Shown in pieces: positions 17,311 through 25,988 of a stretch of DNA of 64,000 nt. The translations under genes and the position numbers were made by a program. Origin of the DNA: Lachnospiraceae bacterium (GTDB lineage Bacteria; Bacillota; Clostridia; Lachnospirales; Lachnospiraceae); assembly GCA_017634065.1 (NCBI GenBank), contig JAGBOC010000020.1, forward strand, positions 16,609 through 80,608. Reading direction: 5' to 3'. The notes under the pieces were generated by a model. That model saw only the letters and a list, made by a program, of their open reading frames with translations, ran no database searches and was not told the origin of the DNA. Position 1 is the stretch's first letter; each line of letters begins with the position of its first letter.

Positions 17311-18135
17311 ATGAATAAAATTGAAGTAGCAGACATAAGAAAAGTATATGATAGTGTATCTTTGCCTGATGAAGAAATAAAACAGATGAGTGGCCACTTT
17401 AAAGAGAAAATAAAACAGTTGCTTGATGGGCGAAAAAAAAGAGAAAAAGAAACTGGAGATCATTTTGAGCCTAGGTATAAGATGTATATTGTATCACATA
17501 GAAGCTTCGTATCTGATTTTGAGGGATATGGACATGGCAAGATGAGTGGTAAAAGATATTGCTTTAAAATGGATGAGTATAAGAAGGCAATATTATTAAC
17601 TATAGATGAAGTGATAAATTGTATAGCTGATTGTGCAAATGAATATTGTAACTGGAGATTTAAGATATTGCCAGAAGATGAGTTTCTGAAAGAATATGAG
17701 CAGTATAAGAAGAAATATGAAAATGAATTAGAGAATAGTCATTTTAAGTATGGTTTTAAAGGAGCTCATTTAGATATTAATAATATACTGAACCAACCAA
17801 AGCAAAAAAAGTTTTGTGAATGGGGATACATTATTAGAAACTTTTGTGGCAACTATGGAATATTTAATAATCCAATTTCGGCAATACCATATTACTCTCT
17901 ATACAGTGATAGAGGCTCATATACAAGTGCGATAGTTGACTATAGACTGATTGATGAAGGAATAGAGATTGAGACATTGAACTCAATTTATGTCATTAAA
18001 GAGCTTAAAAAGATAGATTATATAGACCAATTAAAAGAGTTTGATGATTATAAAAAAAGTAAATACTATGATGAGTTATTCACTTTCATAAAAAACGAAG
18101 AAAGCGAAACTATGAAAGACTATATGGAACTATAA
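17311..18135 (+). CDS. Uncharacterised cytosolic protein
   Basis: A 274-residue protein with a clear AAAAGGAG site seven bases before the ATG. It has no signal peptide or membrane segment and is highly charged, with Lys/Glu-rich helices at about 15-50 and 125-150. The middle holds an aromatic and Cys-containing portion (CEWGYIIRNFCGNYGIF, PYYSLYSDRGSYTSAIVDYR). I do not recognise the family. It stands alone between the 6S RNA and the rpsF promoter. No function can be inferred. Confidence 0.7.
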   Translation: MNKIEVADIRKVYDSVSLPDEEIKQMSGHFKEKIKQLLDGRKKREKETGDHFEPRYKMYIVSHRSFVSDFEGYGHGKMSGKRYCFKMDEYKKAILLTIDEVINCIADCANEYCNWRFKILPEDEFLKEYEQYKKKYENELENSHFKYGFKGAHLDINNILNQPKQKKFCEWGYIIRNFCGNYGIFNNPISAIPYYSLYSDRGSYTSAIVDYRLIDEGIEIETLNSIYVIKELKKIDYIDQLKEFDDYKKSKYYDELFTFIKNEESETMKDYMEL

Positions 18136-18145
18136 ATAAAAGTGC

Positions 18146-18174
18146 TTGTAATCCAGTAATAAATATGCTAATAT
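18146..18174 (+). promoter_or_regulatory. Promoter of the rpsF operon
   Basis: A -35 TTGTAA at 18146-18151 and a -10 TAATAT at 18169-18174 are separated by 17 bases, with an extended TGC just before the -10. Transcription would begin near 18181 and give a leader of about 107 bases. Confidence 0.65.
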
Positions 18175-18180
18175 ATTTGT

Positions 18181-18287
18181 TGCCAAAGGATAATAAGCAA
18201 ATGAGCCTTGCTTTATGTTAGCTTGTTTGTTTAGGCCCTTGTTAGCGATACCGTCGCTGACCATTAGTCCAAAAGGAGGTAAAAACA
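18181..18287 (+). promoter_or_regulatory. rpsF leader RNA with S6:S18-binding-type hairpin
   Basis: The leader contains an AAGCAA..TTGCTT stem. Closer to the gene, at 18241-18261, is a hairpin GTTAGCG-ATACCGT-CGCTGAC whose loop holds ACCG. The S6:S18 complex is known to bind a hairpin exposing CCG in rpsF leaders of many bacteria and thereby repress its own operon. The gene order rpsF-ssb-rpsR downstream fits. The RBS AAAAGGAGG at 18271-18279 lies just beyond the hairpin. Confidence 0.7.
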
Positions 18288-18578
18288 ATGAACAAGTACG
18301 AATTATGTGTAGTACTTAATGCGAAACTTGAAGACGAGCAGAGAAATGCAGAGATTGATAAGATCAAAGCCTATGTAAGTCGTTTCGGTGGCAGTGTTGA
18401 AGAGCCTGTTGAAGATTGGGGCAAAAGAAAGTTTGCCTATGTAATCAATCATATGAATGAAGGCTATTACTACTTTATAAGGTTTGAAGGTAAGAAGTCA
18501 ACACCTGGTGAACTTGAAAACTCAGTACGTATTATGGAAAATGTAGTTAGATTCTTAATTGTAAAGCAAGAGGCTTAA
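18288..18578 (+). CDS. rpsF: 30S ribosomal protein S6
   Basis: 96 residues, the usual length. The sequence MNKYELCVVLNAKL, VEDWGKRKFAYVINHMNEGYYYFIRFEG and the C-terminal ENVVRFLIVK are typical of S6. It binds the central domain of 16S rRNA together with S18. A strong AAAAGGAGG site precedes the ATG. It is first in the rpsF-ssb-rpsR operon, 24 bases before ssb. Confidence 0.97.
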   Translation: MNKYELCVVLNAKLEDEQRNAEIDKIKAYVSRFGGSVEEPVEDWGKRKFAYVINHMNEGYYYFIRFEGKKSTPGELENSVRIMENVVRFLIVKQEA

Positions 18579-18602
18579 ATTAATTAAGAAAGAGAGAAGA
18601 TT

Positions 18603-19031
18603 ATGAACAAAATTATTTTAATGGGTAGACTTACCGCAGAACCAGATTTAAAGTATTCATCAAAAGATTCTTCAATGGCAATAGCAAGATATTCTTTAGC
18701 AGTTGATAGAAGATTTGCAAAGAAAGAAGATGGAAATAAAGCAACAGATTTTATCAGATGCGTTGCTTTTGGAAAGGCAGCAGAGTTTGCTTCTAAATAT
18801 TTCCACAAAGGACAGAGAGTATTAGTTGAAGGAAGATTACAGATTGGAGAGTTTACAAATAAGGATGGTCAGAAAGTTCCAACTGCTGATGTCGTTATAG
18901 AAAATCAGGAATTTGCTGATGCTCCAAAGAATGGTCAATCAACTCCACCTGCTCCTAAGGAGAGTAGTGCATCTGTGACAGATGGTTTTATGGAGATTGA
19001 AGGTTCAACAGATGATGATATCCCATTTTAG
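18603..19031 (+). CDS. ssb: Single-stranded DNA-binding protein
   Basis: 142 residues. An OB-fold at 1-105 starts MNKIILMGRLTAEPDLKY and contains ARYSLAVDRRF, TDFIRCVAFGKAAEFASKYFHKGQRVLVEGRLQ. A short flexible linker follows, ending in the acidic tip DDDIPF, which recruits repair and replication partners. The position between rpsF and rpsR is the standard Firmicute arrangement. Confidence 0.96.
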   Translation: MNKIILMGRLTAEPDLKYSSKDSSMAIARYSLAVDRRFAKKEDGNKATDFIRCVAFGKAAEFASKYFHKGQRVLVEGRLQIGEFTNKDGQKVPTADVVIENQEFADAPKNGQSTPPAPKESSASVTDGFMEIEGSTDDDIPF

Positions 19032-19053
19032 AGATTAAAAGGAGGATAATAAG

Positions 19054-19332
19054 ATGCCAACTGAAAAGAAACAAAAAAGTTACGATAAAGAAGATAGAAA
19101 AGATAGAAAGTCAGGTTTCAAACCAAGAAAGAAAAGAACTTGTCAGTTCTGTGCAAAAGGTGCGCAAACTATAAGTTATAAAGATGAAAAGACACTTAGG
19201 AAATATATTTCTGAAAGAGGGAAGATACTTCCAAGAAGAGTTACAGGAACTTGTGCTAAACATCAAAGAGAAATCGTAAATGCAATTAATAGAGCTAGAC
19301 ATGTTGGAATACTTCCATATGTTATAGAATAA
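19054..19332 (+). CDS. rpsR: 30S ribosomal protein S18
   Basis: 92 residues with a basic N-terminal extension of about 28 residues. The core has CQFCAKGAQTISYKDEKTLRKYISERGKILPRRVTGTCAKHQREI, with Cys residues as in zinc-binding S18 forms. AGGAGG lies 7 bases before the ATG. A strong intrinsic terminator follows, closing the operon. Confidence 0.96.
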   Translation: MPTEKKQKSYDKEDRKDRKSGFKPRKKRTCQFCAKGAQTISYKDEKTLRKYISERGKILPRRVTGTCAKHQREIVNAINRARHVGILPYVIE

Positions 19333-19340
19333 CAAATGCA

Positions 19341-19374
19341 AAACCTAATGTATGCCGTACATTAGGTTTTTTGT
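19341..19374 (+). terminator. Intrinsic terminator after rpsR
   Basis: The inverted repeat CCTAATGTA-tgccg-TACATTAGG is followed by TTTTTTG. It ends the rpsF-ssb-rpsR transcript. Confidence 0.9.
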
Positions 19375-19401
19375 TGAAAAAATAATATTATGTGCTATAA
19401 T
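19374..19401 (+). promoter_or_regulatory. Promoter of the DUF1508 gene
   Basis: TTGAAA at 19374-19379 and a consensus TATAAT at 19396-19401 are separated by 16 bases. The start site would fall near 19408. A leader of about 44 bases ends in AGGAGG. Confidence 0.75.
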
Positions 19402-19451
19402 AGTTAAAAAGTAAATAATTTACTTTTTGTAAAATTTTCAGGAGGTTAATT

Positions 19452-19817
19452 ATGGCACAGTTCGTAATTAAACAAACAAAAACTGGATTTACATTTAACT
19501 TAAAGGCAAGTAACAAAGAAACTATTGCTACATCTGAAGTTTATAACACAAAAGATTCTTGCAAAAGAGGAATTAAATCAGTAATAAGAAATGCAAAGGC
19601 ACATGTAGAAGATCAGACTGCAAAAGATGTAAAGAAAGTTTCTCTACCAAAGTATGAGATTTACAAAGATAAGAAGGGTGAGTTCCGTTTTCGCTTAAAA
19701 GCAGGAAATGCTCAAGTAATAGCAGTAAGCGAAGGATATAAGTCACTTGCTTCTTGCAAAAATGGCGTTGCATCAGTTGCAAAGAGTGCTACAAAAGCGG
19801 AAGTTGTAGATGAGTAA
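19452..19817 (+). CDS. YegP-like protein with two DUF1508 repeats
   Basis: 121 residues made of two tandem DUF1508 units, about 3-50 and 63-112. Each shows the pattern F.I.K...G.F.F.LKA.N...IA.SE.Y....SCK.GI.SV..NA, for example TGFTFNLKASNKETIATSE and GEFRFRLKAGNAQVIAVSE. The family (YegP) is small, soluble and of unclear function. The gene has a consensus promoter, a strong AGGAGG site and its own terminator, so it is probably an abundant single-gene transcript. Confidence 0.9.
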   Translation: MAQFVIKQTKTGFTFNLKASNKETIATSEVYNTKDSCKRGIKSVIRNAKAHVEDQTAKDVKKVSLPKYEIYKDKKGEFRFRLKAGNAQVIAVSEGYKSLASCKNGVASVAKSATKAEVVDE

Positions 19818-19821
19818 TAAA

Positions 19822-19848
19822 GTGCAGGTGTTAAGCACCTGCTTTTTA
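19822..19848 (+). terminator. Intrinsic terminator after the DUF1508 gene
   Basis: GCAGGTG-ttaag-CACCTGC is followed by TTTTT, 5 bases after the stop codon. Confidence 0.9.
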
Positions 19849-19853
19849 ATTTG

Positions 19854-19882
19854 TTGCTACTAACTTTTTTGTATGATATAAT
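19854..19882 (+). promoter_or_regulatory. Promoter with -10 eight bases from the start codon
   Basis: TTGCTA at 19854-19859, a 17-base spacer, and an extended -10 TGATATAAT ending at 19882. Only 8 bases separate the -10 from the ATG at 19891, so the transcript should be leaderless or nearly so. Confidence 0.7.
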
Positions 19883-19890
19883 AACTATAT

Positions 19891-21231
19891 ATGAAAAATC
19901 TTATTGAAAAACTACTTGAATACAATAATGATGGTGAAGGAAAATACTTTAACCCTGATTATGATGTAAAGAATCAATTATTCTCTAAAGTTTATATAGC
20001 TAAAGAGTATAATTTCTATCCAAAATATGTTGAACTATTTGAAAGTGATTGCCGAAGCTTAAAGGAGCGACTTGGTGAAAATTGGTGGAAGAATCCATTT
20101 GCACGATATATGCTTTATAGAAAGTTTAACATTAAAGATTTAAGAGTTAAATGCGATAACTTTCCTACATCTGAATGTGATTCATCAGAATATTCTATGA
20201 AACATATATTCAAGATTGATGAAGCAAAAAATATCATAAAAGAACAACCTTGGCTGACTATTGAAAAAAATGGCAAGACATTATTTTTTGCTGATACTCT
20301 TACACCAGCTTGGACTATACTTCGCTCACTAATTGAATACTGCATTTTAGTTGATAAGGTGGATATATTTGAGGAAGATAGTTATGAAGATTTAGCTGGT
20401 CATAAGATTTTTAACTTCAAAGTTCCTGAAGAAGCACTTCGTGAATTAAATGAGCGAGTTGAAAAGAGAATTGGTACATCAAATTATGAGGTTGTACTTT
20501 GTGAATACATTATAGAAAATATAGTTTCGATTATAGAGATGTTTGAAAAGTATCTCGGAAGTACCGATGACTTATATGCCTTTATAAATCTTTCACATTC
20601 TGGAAGTGGGTGTAATTTTACAGTAGTGCCAAGAGAGTTATTAAATAGAAGTAGAGACCCATTTATCAATAGAAAAGTGGCACCAAATCTTGAACTACCA
20701 AATGCTGGTAGACTTTGGGATACAGTCGATGTGCCGATATTCTTTGTGCATAGATGGTATATGAAAAACTTTGATAAAGAAATAGTTACTAATAAATATA
20801 TAGAGAAGCAAGATATGGATTTGAAAATGTTAGCCAAGTTTAAGAAGGACAAAGAAGTAAAAAATCTTAAATTGTGGCTTAAGTACTATATGGATCGAGG
20901 TGGATATGATACCTTTATAGAAGACTACAATTTTGAATCTTGCGTTTATGAAAAGGATAGCAAAGAAAATAAATTACTCGAAGAACTTGCAAATTGCAAT
21001 AAAAATTATAGTAAAAAATATGGATTCCCTATAGAACTATTTAAGGGACATTTATATAAATATGATTTCACATCTGGAATAGATAAGGCTATAACTTACG
21101 GAATATATGAGGCAGACTCTGTTGAAGAAGATTTTCCACTCATTGGTTATGTAAATGGAGTTGAAGATTTTAAACAGATTTTTAAAATGATGAAAAATAT
21201 GTTTGAAAAAAGAAAGGAGAAATTAGCATGA
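19891..21231 (+). CDS. Uncharacterised protein, 446 residues
   Basis: A soluble protein without signal or membrane segments. Notable stretches are ENWWKNPFARYMLYRKFNIKD near the N-terminus, QPWLTIEKNGKTLFFADTLTPAWTILRSLIEYC around residue 110-145, FINLSHSGSGCNFTVVPRELL and PIFFVHRWYMKNF in the middle. I cannot name the family. It overlaps the nucleotidyltransferase gene by 4 bases, so the two are coupled, but no shared pathway is evident. The start is fixed by the closely placed promoter, and there is no Shine-Dalgarno site. Confidence 0.7.
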   Translation: MKNLIEKLLEYNNDGEGKYFNPDYDVKNQLFSKVYIAKEYNFYPKYVELFESDCRSLKERLGENWWKNPFARYMLYRKFNIKDLRVKCDNFPTSECDSSEYSMKHIFKIDEAKNIIKEQPWLTIEKNGKTLFFADTLTPAWTILRSLIEYCILVDKVDIFEEDSYEDLAGHKIFNFKVPEEALRELNERVEKRIGTSNYEVVLCEYIIENIVSIIEMFEKYLGSTDDLYAFINLSHSGSGCNFTVVPRELLNRSRDPFINRKVAPNLELPNAGRLWDTVDVPIFFVHRWYMKNFDKEIVTNKYIEKQDMDLKMLAKFKKDKEVKNLKLWLKYYMDRGGYDTFIEDYNFESCVYEKDSKENKLLEELANCNKNYSKKYGFPIELFKGHLYKYDFTSGIDKAITYGIYEADSVEEDFPLIGYVNGVEDFKQIFKMMKNMFEKRKEKLA

Positions 21232-22139
21232 AAACTCAATTAGTTATAATGGCCGCAGGTATTGGCTCAAGATTTGGAGAGGGGATAAAACAACTTACAC
21301 CACTTGGACCTAATGGCGAGATTATAATGGACTATAGTATAAAGTCAGCAGTAGATGCTGGATTTGATGAAGTTGTAATTATTATCAGAAAAGAAATTGA
21401 AAAAGATTTTAGGGAAATTATTGGAAACCGTCTCGAGAAAAAAGTTAAATGTAGATATGCATTCCAGGAACTTGATATGTTGCCAGGAGGATTTAAGTGT
21501 CCTGAAGGTAGAAAGAAACCATATGGTACGGCACATGCGATATACTGTGCAAAAGATGTTATAGATTCTCCTTTTATAGTCATAAATGCAGATGATTATT
21601 ATGGGACTGAAGGATTTAAGAAAATACATGAACATCTGGTAAAACATGCAGATGCTTGTACTGGTCAGTGCCCAGCTTGTGATCATAGATATAGGATGTG
21701 CATGGCAGGTTATATCATTGGCAATACTTTGTCAGATAATGGCACGGTGACTAGAGGCCTTTGCAAACAAGATGAAAATGGTTTCTTAACTGATGTGATA
21801 GAGACATTTGAGATAAGTAAGAAACCTGATGGCAGAATCACAGGCGAAGATGATAATAAAAATGAGGTAGTTATAGGTGAAAACGATTTAGTTTCTATGA
21901 ATATGTTTGGATTACCTTTTGAGTTTATACTTGAATTAGAGTCAAGACTTATAAACTTCCTTGAGAAAAATAATAGCAATATTAAGTCAGAGTTTTTACT
22001 TCCTACTGTTATAAATGACATAATAAAAGAAGGAAAAGGAACAGTGCATGTTTTGCCTGTAAATGATAAATGGTATGGTGTAACATATGCATCAGATAAG
22101 GAGTATGTGAAAAAAGCTCTTGCAAATATAAAAATATAA
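21228..22139 (+). CDS. Nucleotidyltransferase-fold protein (GalU-like)
   Basis: 303 residues. The N-terminal glycine-rich nucleotide-binding loop is MAAGIGSRFGEGIKQLTPLGPNGE, and metal- and sugar-binding elements are seen in FIVINADDYYGTEGF and KPYGTAHAIYCAKD. This fold transfers NMP to sugar phosphates. GalU-type UTP-sugar or a related activity is likely, but the middle region (HADACTGQCPACDHRYRMC, Cys-rich) is unusual for GalU. AAAGGAG lies within the end of the upstream gene at good distance from the ATG. Confidence 0.8.
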   Translation: MKTQLVIMAAGIGSRFGEGIKQLTPLGPNGEIIMDYSIKSAVDAGFDEVVIIIRKEIEKDFREIIGNRLEKKVKCRYAFQELDMLPGGFKCPEGRKKPYGTAHAIYCAKDVIDSPFIVINADDYYGTEGFKKIHEHLVKHADACTGQCPACDHRYRMCMAGYIIGNTLSDNGTVTRGLCKQDENGFLTDVIETFEISKKPDGRITGEDDNKNEVVIGENDLVSMNMFGLPFEFILELESRLINFLEKNNSNIKSEFLLPTVINDIIKEGKGTVHVLPVNDKWYGVTYASDKEYVKKALANIKI

Positions 22140-22142
22140 TTT

Positions 22143-23423
22143 ATGGCTGGTAGGTCAAGAAAAAAAACACAAATTGCAAGTATAAAAAAGGGAGAGCAGA
22201 ATGCTCTCCCAAGTTTTAATATAAAAGAAAAAGATGAACTTATCATTAAAGATTTAGGAGTAAATAAGGACAAGAAAAACTTGTCAAAGAAAAAAGCAAG
22301 TATTAAGTCTATTGCTGTTATAGTTTTTATATTAATTCTTTTTATTACTGTAGTTTTTACAATAAGATTTATCAACTTTAATGTTGCAGAGATGATTTGG
22401 AAGACAAGTGTGACTAGGGGCTCTGACAACATTAACAATAAAAGCATACGATATTATAGTTTTGAGAAAGGACTTATGAGAATATCAAATGATGGTATAA
22501 CATATATAGGAGAAACTGGAGATATAAAATGGACTATATCGTACAATATGAAAGATCCAATCTATGAAGCAAATGGTAATTATTTTGCTATTGCTGATAG
22601 AAATGGCTATGAGTTTTTTATTTTCGATAAACAAGGAACTACAGGTTATAATACTACTACAAGCCCAGTCCAAAAAGTGTCTCTTTCTGAAGATGGCATA
22701 ATATATGTATTGCAAAGCGATGAAGAGAATAGTTACATAAATGTATATAGGAGTAATGGAGAGATAATAGATATTAGCATCAAGTCTACTCTTACAGGTG
22801 ATGGTACAGCTATAGATTTCTGCACATCTGATGATGGCGAAGAGCTTGTGGTCGCTTATGTCTGTCTTGCAAATAACCAGCTTTTTACAAAGGCAAGTTA
22901 CTATAATTTTGGCGAGGCAGGTCAAAGTGTTAATTCAAAAAGAATTGTTGGAGAGTTTGTCGAAGAGTTAAGTGGTAGTTTTTTAGCAAGGGCTCATTTT
23001 TTTGATAACATTAACTCTGCTCTACTTTATGATGGTGGTGTGATGTTTATATCGACAAAGGAACCTGCAAAACCAGAAATTATTTCAAATAAGACGTTTG
23101 ATAAGCAGATACGTTCAGTTTCTTATAATAAGAAATATCTTGCTTTAGTTTTTGAAGATAATAGGATGATTATTTTTGATAAAACGGGAAACTTACTTGC
23201 GGATAAAACAATAGATTTTGACTATGAAAACTTTTATTTGAGTGACGATTATGCAATTTTCATCTATGCAAATAGAGTTATGATATACGACATGCGTGGC
23301 AGAATGATATTTGATAAAGAAATGGAAATGGACATACAGTATGTTGCGAAAAAGAAGAGTTTGCTATTTACAGAATTATTAGTTGGACTTATAGATGGTG
23401 TTGAATGTATAAGATTCTATTAG
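22143..23423 (+). CDS. DUF5711-type membrane-anchored beta-propeller-like protein
   Basis: 426 residues. A basic cytosolic N-terminal part of about 55 residues precedes one membrane helix (about 57-78, IAVIVFILILFITVVFTI). The remaining extracellular part consists of short strands in repeated units of the type 'device reading, then label' (NDGITYIGETGDIKW, DRNGYEFFIFDKQG, EDNRMIIFDKTGNLLADKT, IYDMRGRMIFDKE), resembling a WD/PQQ-like propeller. This matches DUF5711. Function is unknown. It ends 25 bases before the convergent end of mutS2. Confidence 0.75.
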   Translation: MAGRSRKKTQIASIKKGEQNALPSFNIKEKDELIIKDLGVNKDKKNLSKKKASIKSIAVIVFILILFITVVFTIRFINFNVAEMIWKTSVTRGSDNINNKSIRYYSFEKGLMRISNDGITYIGETGDIKWTISYNMKDPIYEANGNYFAIADRNGYEFFIFDKQGTTGYNTTTSPVQKVSLSEDGIIYVLQSDEENSYINVYRSNGEIIDISIKSTLTGDGTAIDFCTSDDGEELVVAYVCLANNQLFTKASYYNFGEAGQSVNSKRIVGEFVEELSGSFLARAHFFDNINSALLYDGGVMFISTKEPAKPEIISNKTFDKQIRSVSYNKKYLALVFEDNRMIIFDKTGNLLADKTIDFDYENFYLSDDYAIFIYANRVMIYDMRGRMIFDKEMEMDIQYVAKKKSLLFTELLVGLIDGVECIRFY

Positions 23424-23448
23424 GATGATAAAGAGATATTAAATCATA

Positions 23449-25815
23449 CTATTCAAATGAGATTACAGTGACACCATCTCCACCTTCTGTAAAATCGCCT
23501 GGTCTATAGTTTTTAATAATTTTTGATTTTCTGCAGAACTCGTTAACTGCTTTCTTTAAGGCTCCTGTACCTCTTCCGTGTATAACCCTAATGAAAGGTA
23601 TATGAGCAATATAGGCATCATCAATATATTTATCAAGTTCAAGTATTGCTTCATCAGTAGTTTTACCAATCAAATTAATCTCACTATTTACATTATAAGA
23701 TTTTTCTAATTTAATTTTTGATGAACCATCTTTGTTAATAGTCTTTTTGATTTTAGTCCCATCAATCTTTACATTATATGAATCTACAAGTTCAAGATCA
23801 CGAAGATTTACTTGAGTTCGAAGTATACCCACACGAACAAAAAGGTTATAGCTTTTGTCGGGGAGAGATTCAACTATTCCTTCTGCATTTAATGATAGCA
23901 CTTTAACTGTAGCGCCTATTTTTATTTTCTTTGCAGAAAGTGGCTGTGATGGACCTTTTACTTTTTCAACTAGTGATTCGAGAGATTCACTTAATCCTTT
24001 ATTGAGCTTCGTTCTTTCATTAATTGATACATTGAGATCACCACCACTATTTTTAATATTTTTGATAGTCTCATCAGCAAGTTGTTTTGCATCAAATAAG
24101 ATATCATGTGCTTTTTCTTTAGCCTGTCGTATTATAGAATCTGCACGATCATTTAGTCCCTTTTCTTGCCTTTTAACTTTATTCTTCAATTCTTCAATTT
24201 CATTTTTGTATTTGGCAACTTCATTCTTTTCTCTATCAATTGTTATTTTGCTTTCTTCTAATGATGCGACAATGTCTTCAAATCTAACATCATTTGTATT
24301 TAGCATATTTTTTGCTTTATTAATAATGTTTTTGTTAAGTCCTAACTTTTCTGAAATGGCAAAAGCATTTGATTTTCCAGGGATGCCAATCAATAATTTA
24401 TAAGTTGGTTTTAATGTGTCAACATTAAACTCAAAGGCGCCATTTTCAACACCATTTCGTGAGAGCGCATATTTTTTTAGTTCTGGATAGTGTGTCGTTG
24501 CAATTACTCGTATTTTTTTTGAAAGGAACTCATCAAGTATGGCGATTGCAAGGTTAGCACCTTCTATAGGGTCCGTACCAGTACAAATCTCATCAAGTAG
24601 GACTAGAGATTTACTAGTGACATGATTTAAGATGGAAACGATGTTATTCATATGTGATGAAAAAGTCGACAGACTTTGTTCTATGCTTTGTTCATCACCT
24701 ATGTCGGCAAAAATATTATCAAAAAGTGAGATGTGAGAGTTTTCTTCACAAGGGATAAATAAACCTGAAAGTCCCATAATCTCAATTAGACCTACAGTTT
24801 TAAGTGACACTGTCTTACCACCAGTATTTGGTCCGGTGATTATGAGTGAAGTGAAGTTTATTCCAAGATTTATATTTAGTGGAACAGCATTTGCCTTTTG
24901 GAGCAAAGGGTGTCTTGCTCCTTTTAAGTCTATTTTTCCATCACTATTTAAAATTGGAAGGGTTGCATTTATATCTTTTGCATATTTCGCTTTAGCAAAT
25001 ATAAAATCAAGCATTGTAAGATTTTTGTAGTTATTTCTTATAGTATCTATATAAGGGCTTAGTTTTCTTGATAATTCATAAAGTATTTTAGCAATTTCAA
25101 TTTGTTCAAGTGATTCATTTTCTGCAACTTCGTTGTTTAATCCTATAATTTCTTTTGGCTCTATAAAAATAGTGAATTGGCTACCTGATATAGAGTGAAT
25201 GGTACCATCTACCCTATTTTTAAACTCGGATTTGACAGGCAAACAAATAGCGCCATCTTTATTAGCAAGAACAGGTTCTTGAAGATATTGACTATAGGTG
25301 TTTAGTAATCTATTCGCAGTTGTTCTGATTTTTTCTTTGAGAAGTTGCTTTTTTCGCCTAAGCATCTGCAGTATAGAGGAAGCATTATCAGATATTTCAT
25401 ATTCTGAAATTACAACTCTCTTAATTTCATTATTTTCATCTTTAAGAGCATCAAGAGCGTTAAAATAGACATCAAGGCAGGTATTATACTCTTTTGAGTC
25501 TCTATACGCGATGAGTTTTTGAGCGAGGTCAAGACAATTTGATATATTTAATAATTCACTTGTATTTAATGAGGCCTCTTTAGAAAGCCGAAGCAGTGAT
25601 TCATTAACATCATATAACTTTAGAAAGGATGGCAATGCGGAACTTTTTAAGTATGACAAAGCACCATCTGTTTCATTTAGTGCTTTGGTCAGACTTTCCT
25701 TATCACTTATGATTTTCAGATTAAGACATAGTGATTTGCCACCATCTGAATCGGCAAAATCGGAAAGTTGAGACAGTACCTTATTTACTTCTAAAATGTC
25801 ATAAATTGTCTTCAT
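23449..25815 (-). CDS. mutS2: Endonuclease MutS2
   Basis: 788 residues when started at MKTIYDILEVNKVLSQLS, the normal MutS2 N-terminus. The open frame runs further upstream to 25884, but the extra 23 residues lie in promoter sequence and are not used. The MutS-like ATPase has Walker A ITGPNTGGKTVSLKTVG, Walker B KSLVLLDEICTGTDP and the H-containing ATTHYPELKKYA. A long coiled coil follows at about 505-600, then the C-terminal Smr domain with FIRVIHGRGTGALKKAV. MutS2 acts on branched DNA and, in known Firmicutes, on collided ribosomes. Confidence 0.95.
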   Translation of the reverse strand: MKTIYDILEVNKVLSQLSDFADSDGGKSLCLNLKIISDKESLTKALNETDGALSYLKSSALPSFLKLYDVNESLLRLSKEASLNTSELLNISNCLDLAQKLIAYRDSKEYNTCLDVYFNALDALKDENNEIKRVVISEYEISDNASSILQMLRRKKQLLKEKIRTTANRLLNTYSQYLQEPVLANKDGAICLPVKSEFKNRVDGTIHSISGSQFTIFIEPKEIIGLNNEVAENESLEQIEIAKILYELSRKLSPYIDTIRNNYKNLTMLDFIFAKAKYAKDINATLPILNSDGKIDLKGARHPLLQKANAVPLNINLGINFTSLIITGPNTGGKTVSLKTVGLIEIMGLSGLFIPCEENSHISLFDNIFADIGDEQSIEQSLSTFSSHMNNIVSILNHVTSKSLVLLDEICTGTDPIEGANLAIAILDEFLSKKIRVIATTHYPELKKYALSRNGVENGAFEFNVDTLKPTYKLLIGIPGKSNAFAISEKLGLNKNIINKAKNMLNTNDVRFEDIVASLEESKITIDREKNEVAKYKNEIEELKNKVKRQEKGLNDRADSIIRQAKEKAHDILFDAKQLADETIKNIKNSGGDLNVSINERTKLNKGLSESLESLVEKVKGPSQPLSAKKIKIGATVKVLSLNAEGIVESLPDKSYNLFVRVGILRTQVNLRDLELVDSYNVKIDGTKIKKTINKDGSSKIKLEKSYNVNSEINLIGKTTDEAILELDKYIDDAYIAHIPFIRVIHGRGTGALKKAVNEFCRKSKIIKNYRPGDFTEGGDGVTVISFE

Positions 25816-25822
25816 AATAATT

Positions 25823-25831
25823 ATTATATCA
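25823..25831 (-). promoter_or_regulatory. Extended -10 of mutS2 close to the start codon
   Basis: Read on the minus strand, TGATATAAT (25831 down to 25823) ends 7 bases before the mutS2 ATG. No Shine-Dalgarno site is possible in that gap. No clear -35 is seen. Confidence 0.6.
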
Positions 25832-25878
25832 TATAATTGATATAAGGGCATAAAAAAATGCTCCCTAATTTTATTACA

Positions 25879-25907
25879 TTGCATAAAAAATATATTTTTG
25901 GTATAAT
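25879..25907 (+). promoter_or_regulatory. Promoter of the Asp23-nusB-xseAB superoperon
   Basis: TTGCAT at 25879-25884 and TATAAT at 25902-25907 with a 17-base spacer, diverging from mutS2. Transcription near 25914 would give a leader of about 75 bases. It is the only clear promoter seen in front of the 20-kb gene run. Confidence 0.75.
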
Positions 25908-25928
25908 ATACAAATATGGATAGAGGAA

Positions 25929-25947
25929 GAACAAGCTTGTCTTGTTC
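25929..25947 (+). promoter_or_regulatory. Leader hairpin upstream of the Asp23 gene
   Basis: GAACAAG-cttgt-CTTGTTC forms a perfect 7-base stem in the 5' leader, 41 bases before the ATG. No T-run follows it. It could be an RNA element or, as a palindrome, an operator. Confidence 0.5.
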
Positions 25948-25988
25948 AGTTTGTTGTGATTAACTATCTAAACTATGAAAGGAGCATT

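Noticed and set aside
22135-22140. TATAAT just before the gene at 22143
   Set aside because: Only two bases separate it from the ATG, and it lies at the end of an upstream gene in the same run; likely chance in A/T-rich sequence.
21710-22447. 245-residue open frame on the minus strand
   Set aside because: It spans two well-supported + strand genes and has no domain or ribosome site.
23855-24403. 182-residue open frame on the + strand
   Set aside because: It is antisense to mutS2 and reflects its composition.
25816-25884. Upstream extension of mutS2
   Set aside because: The extra 23 residues lie over the mutS2 -10 element and the divergent promoter; MKTIYDILE at 25815 is the usual MutS2 start.
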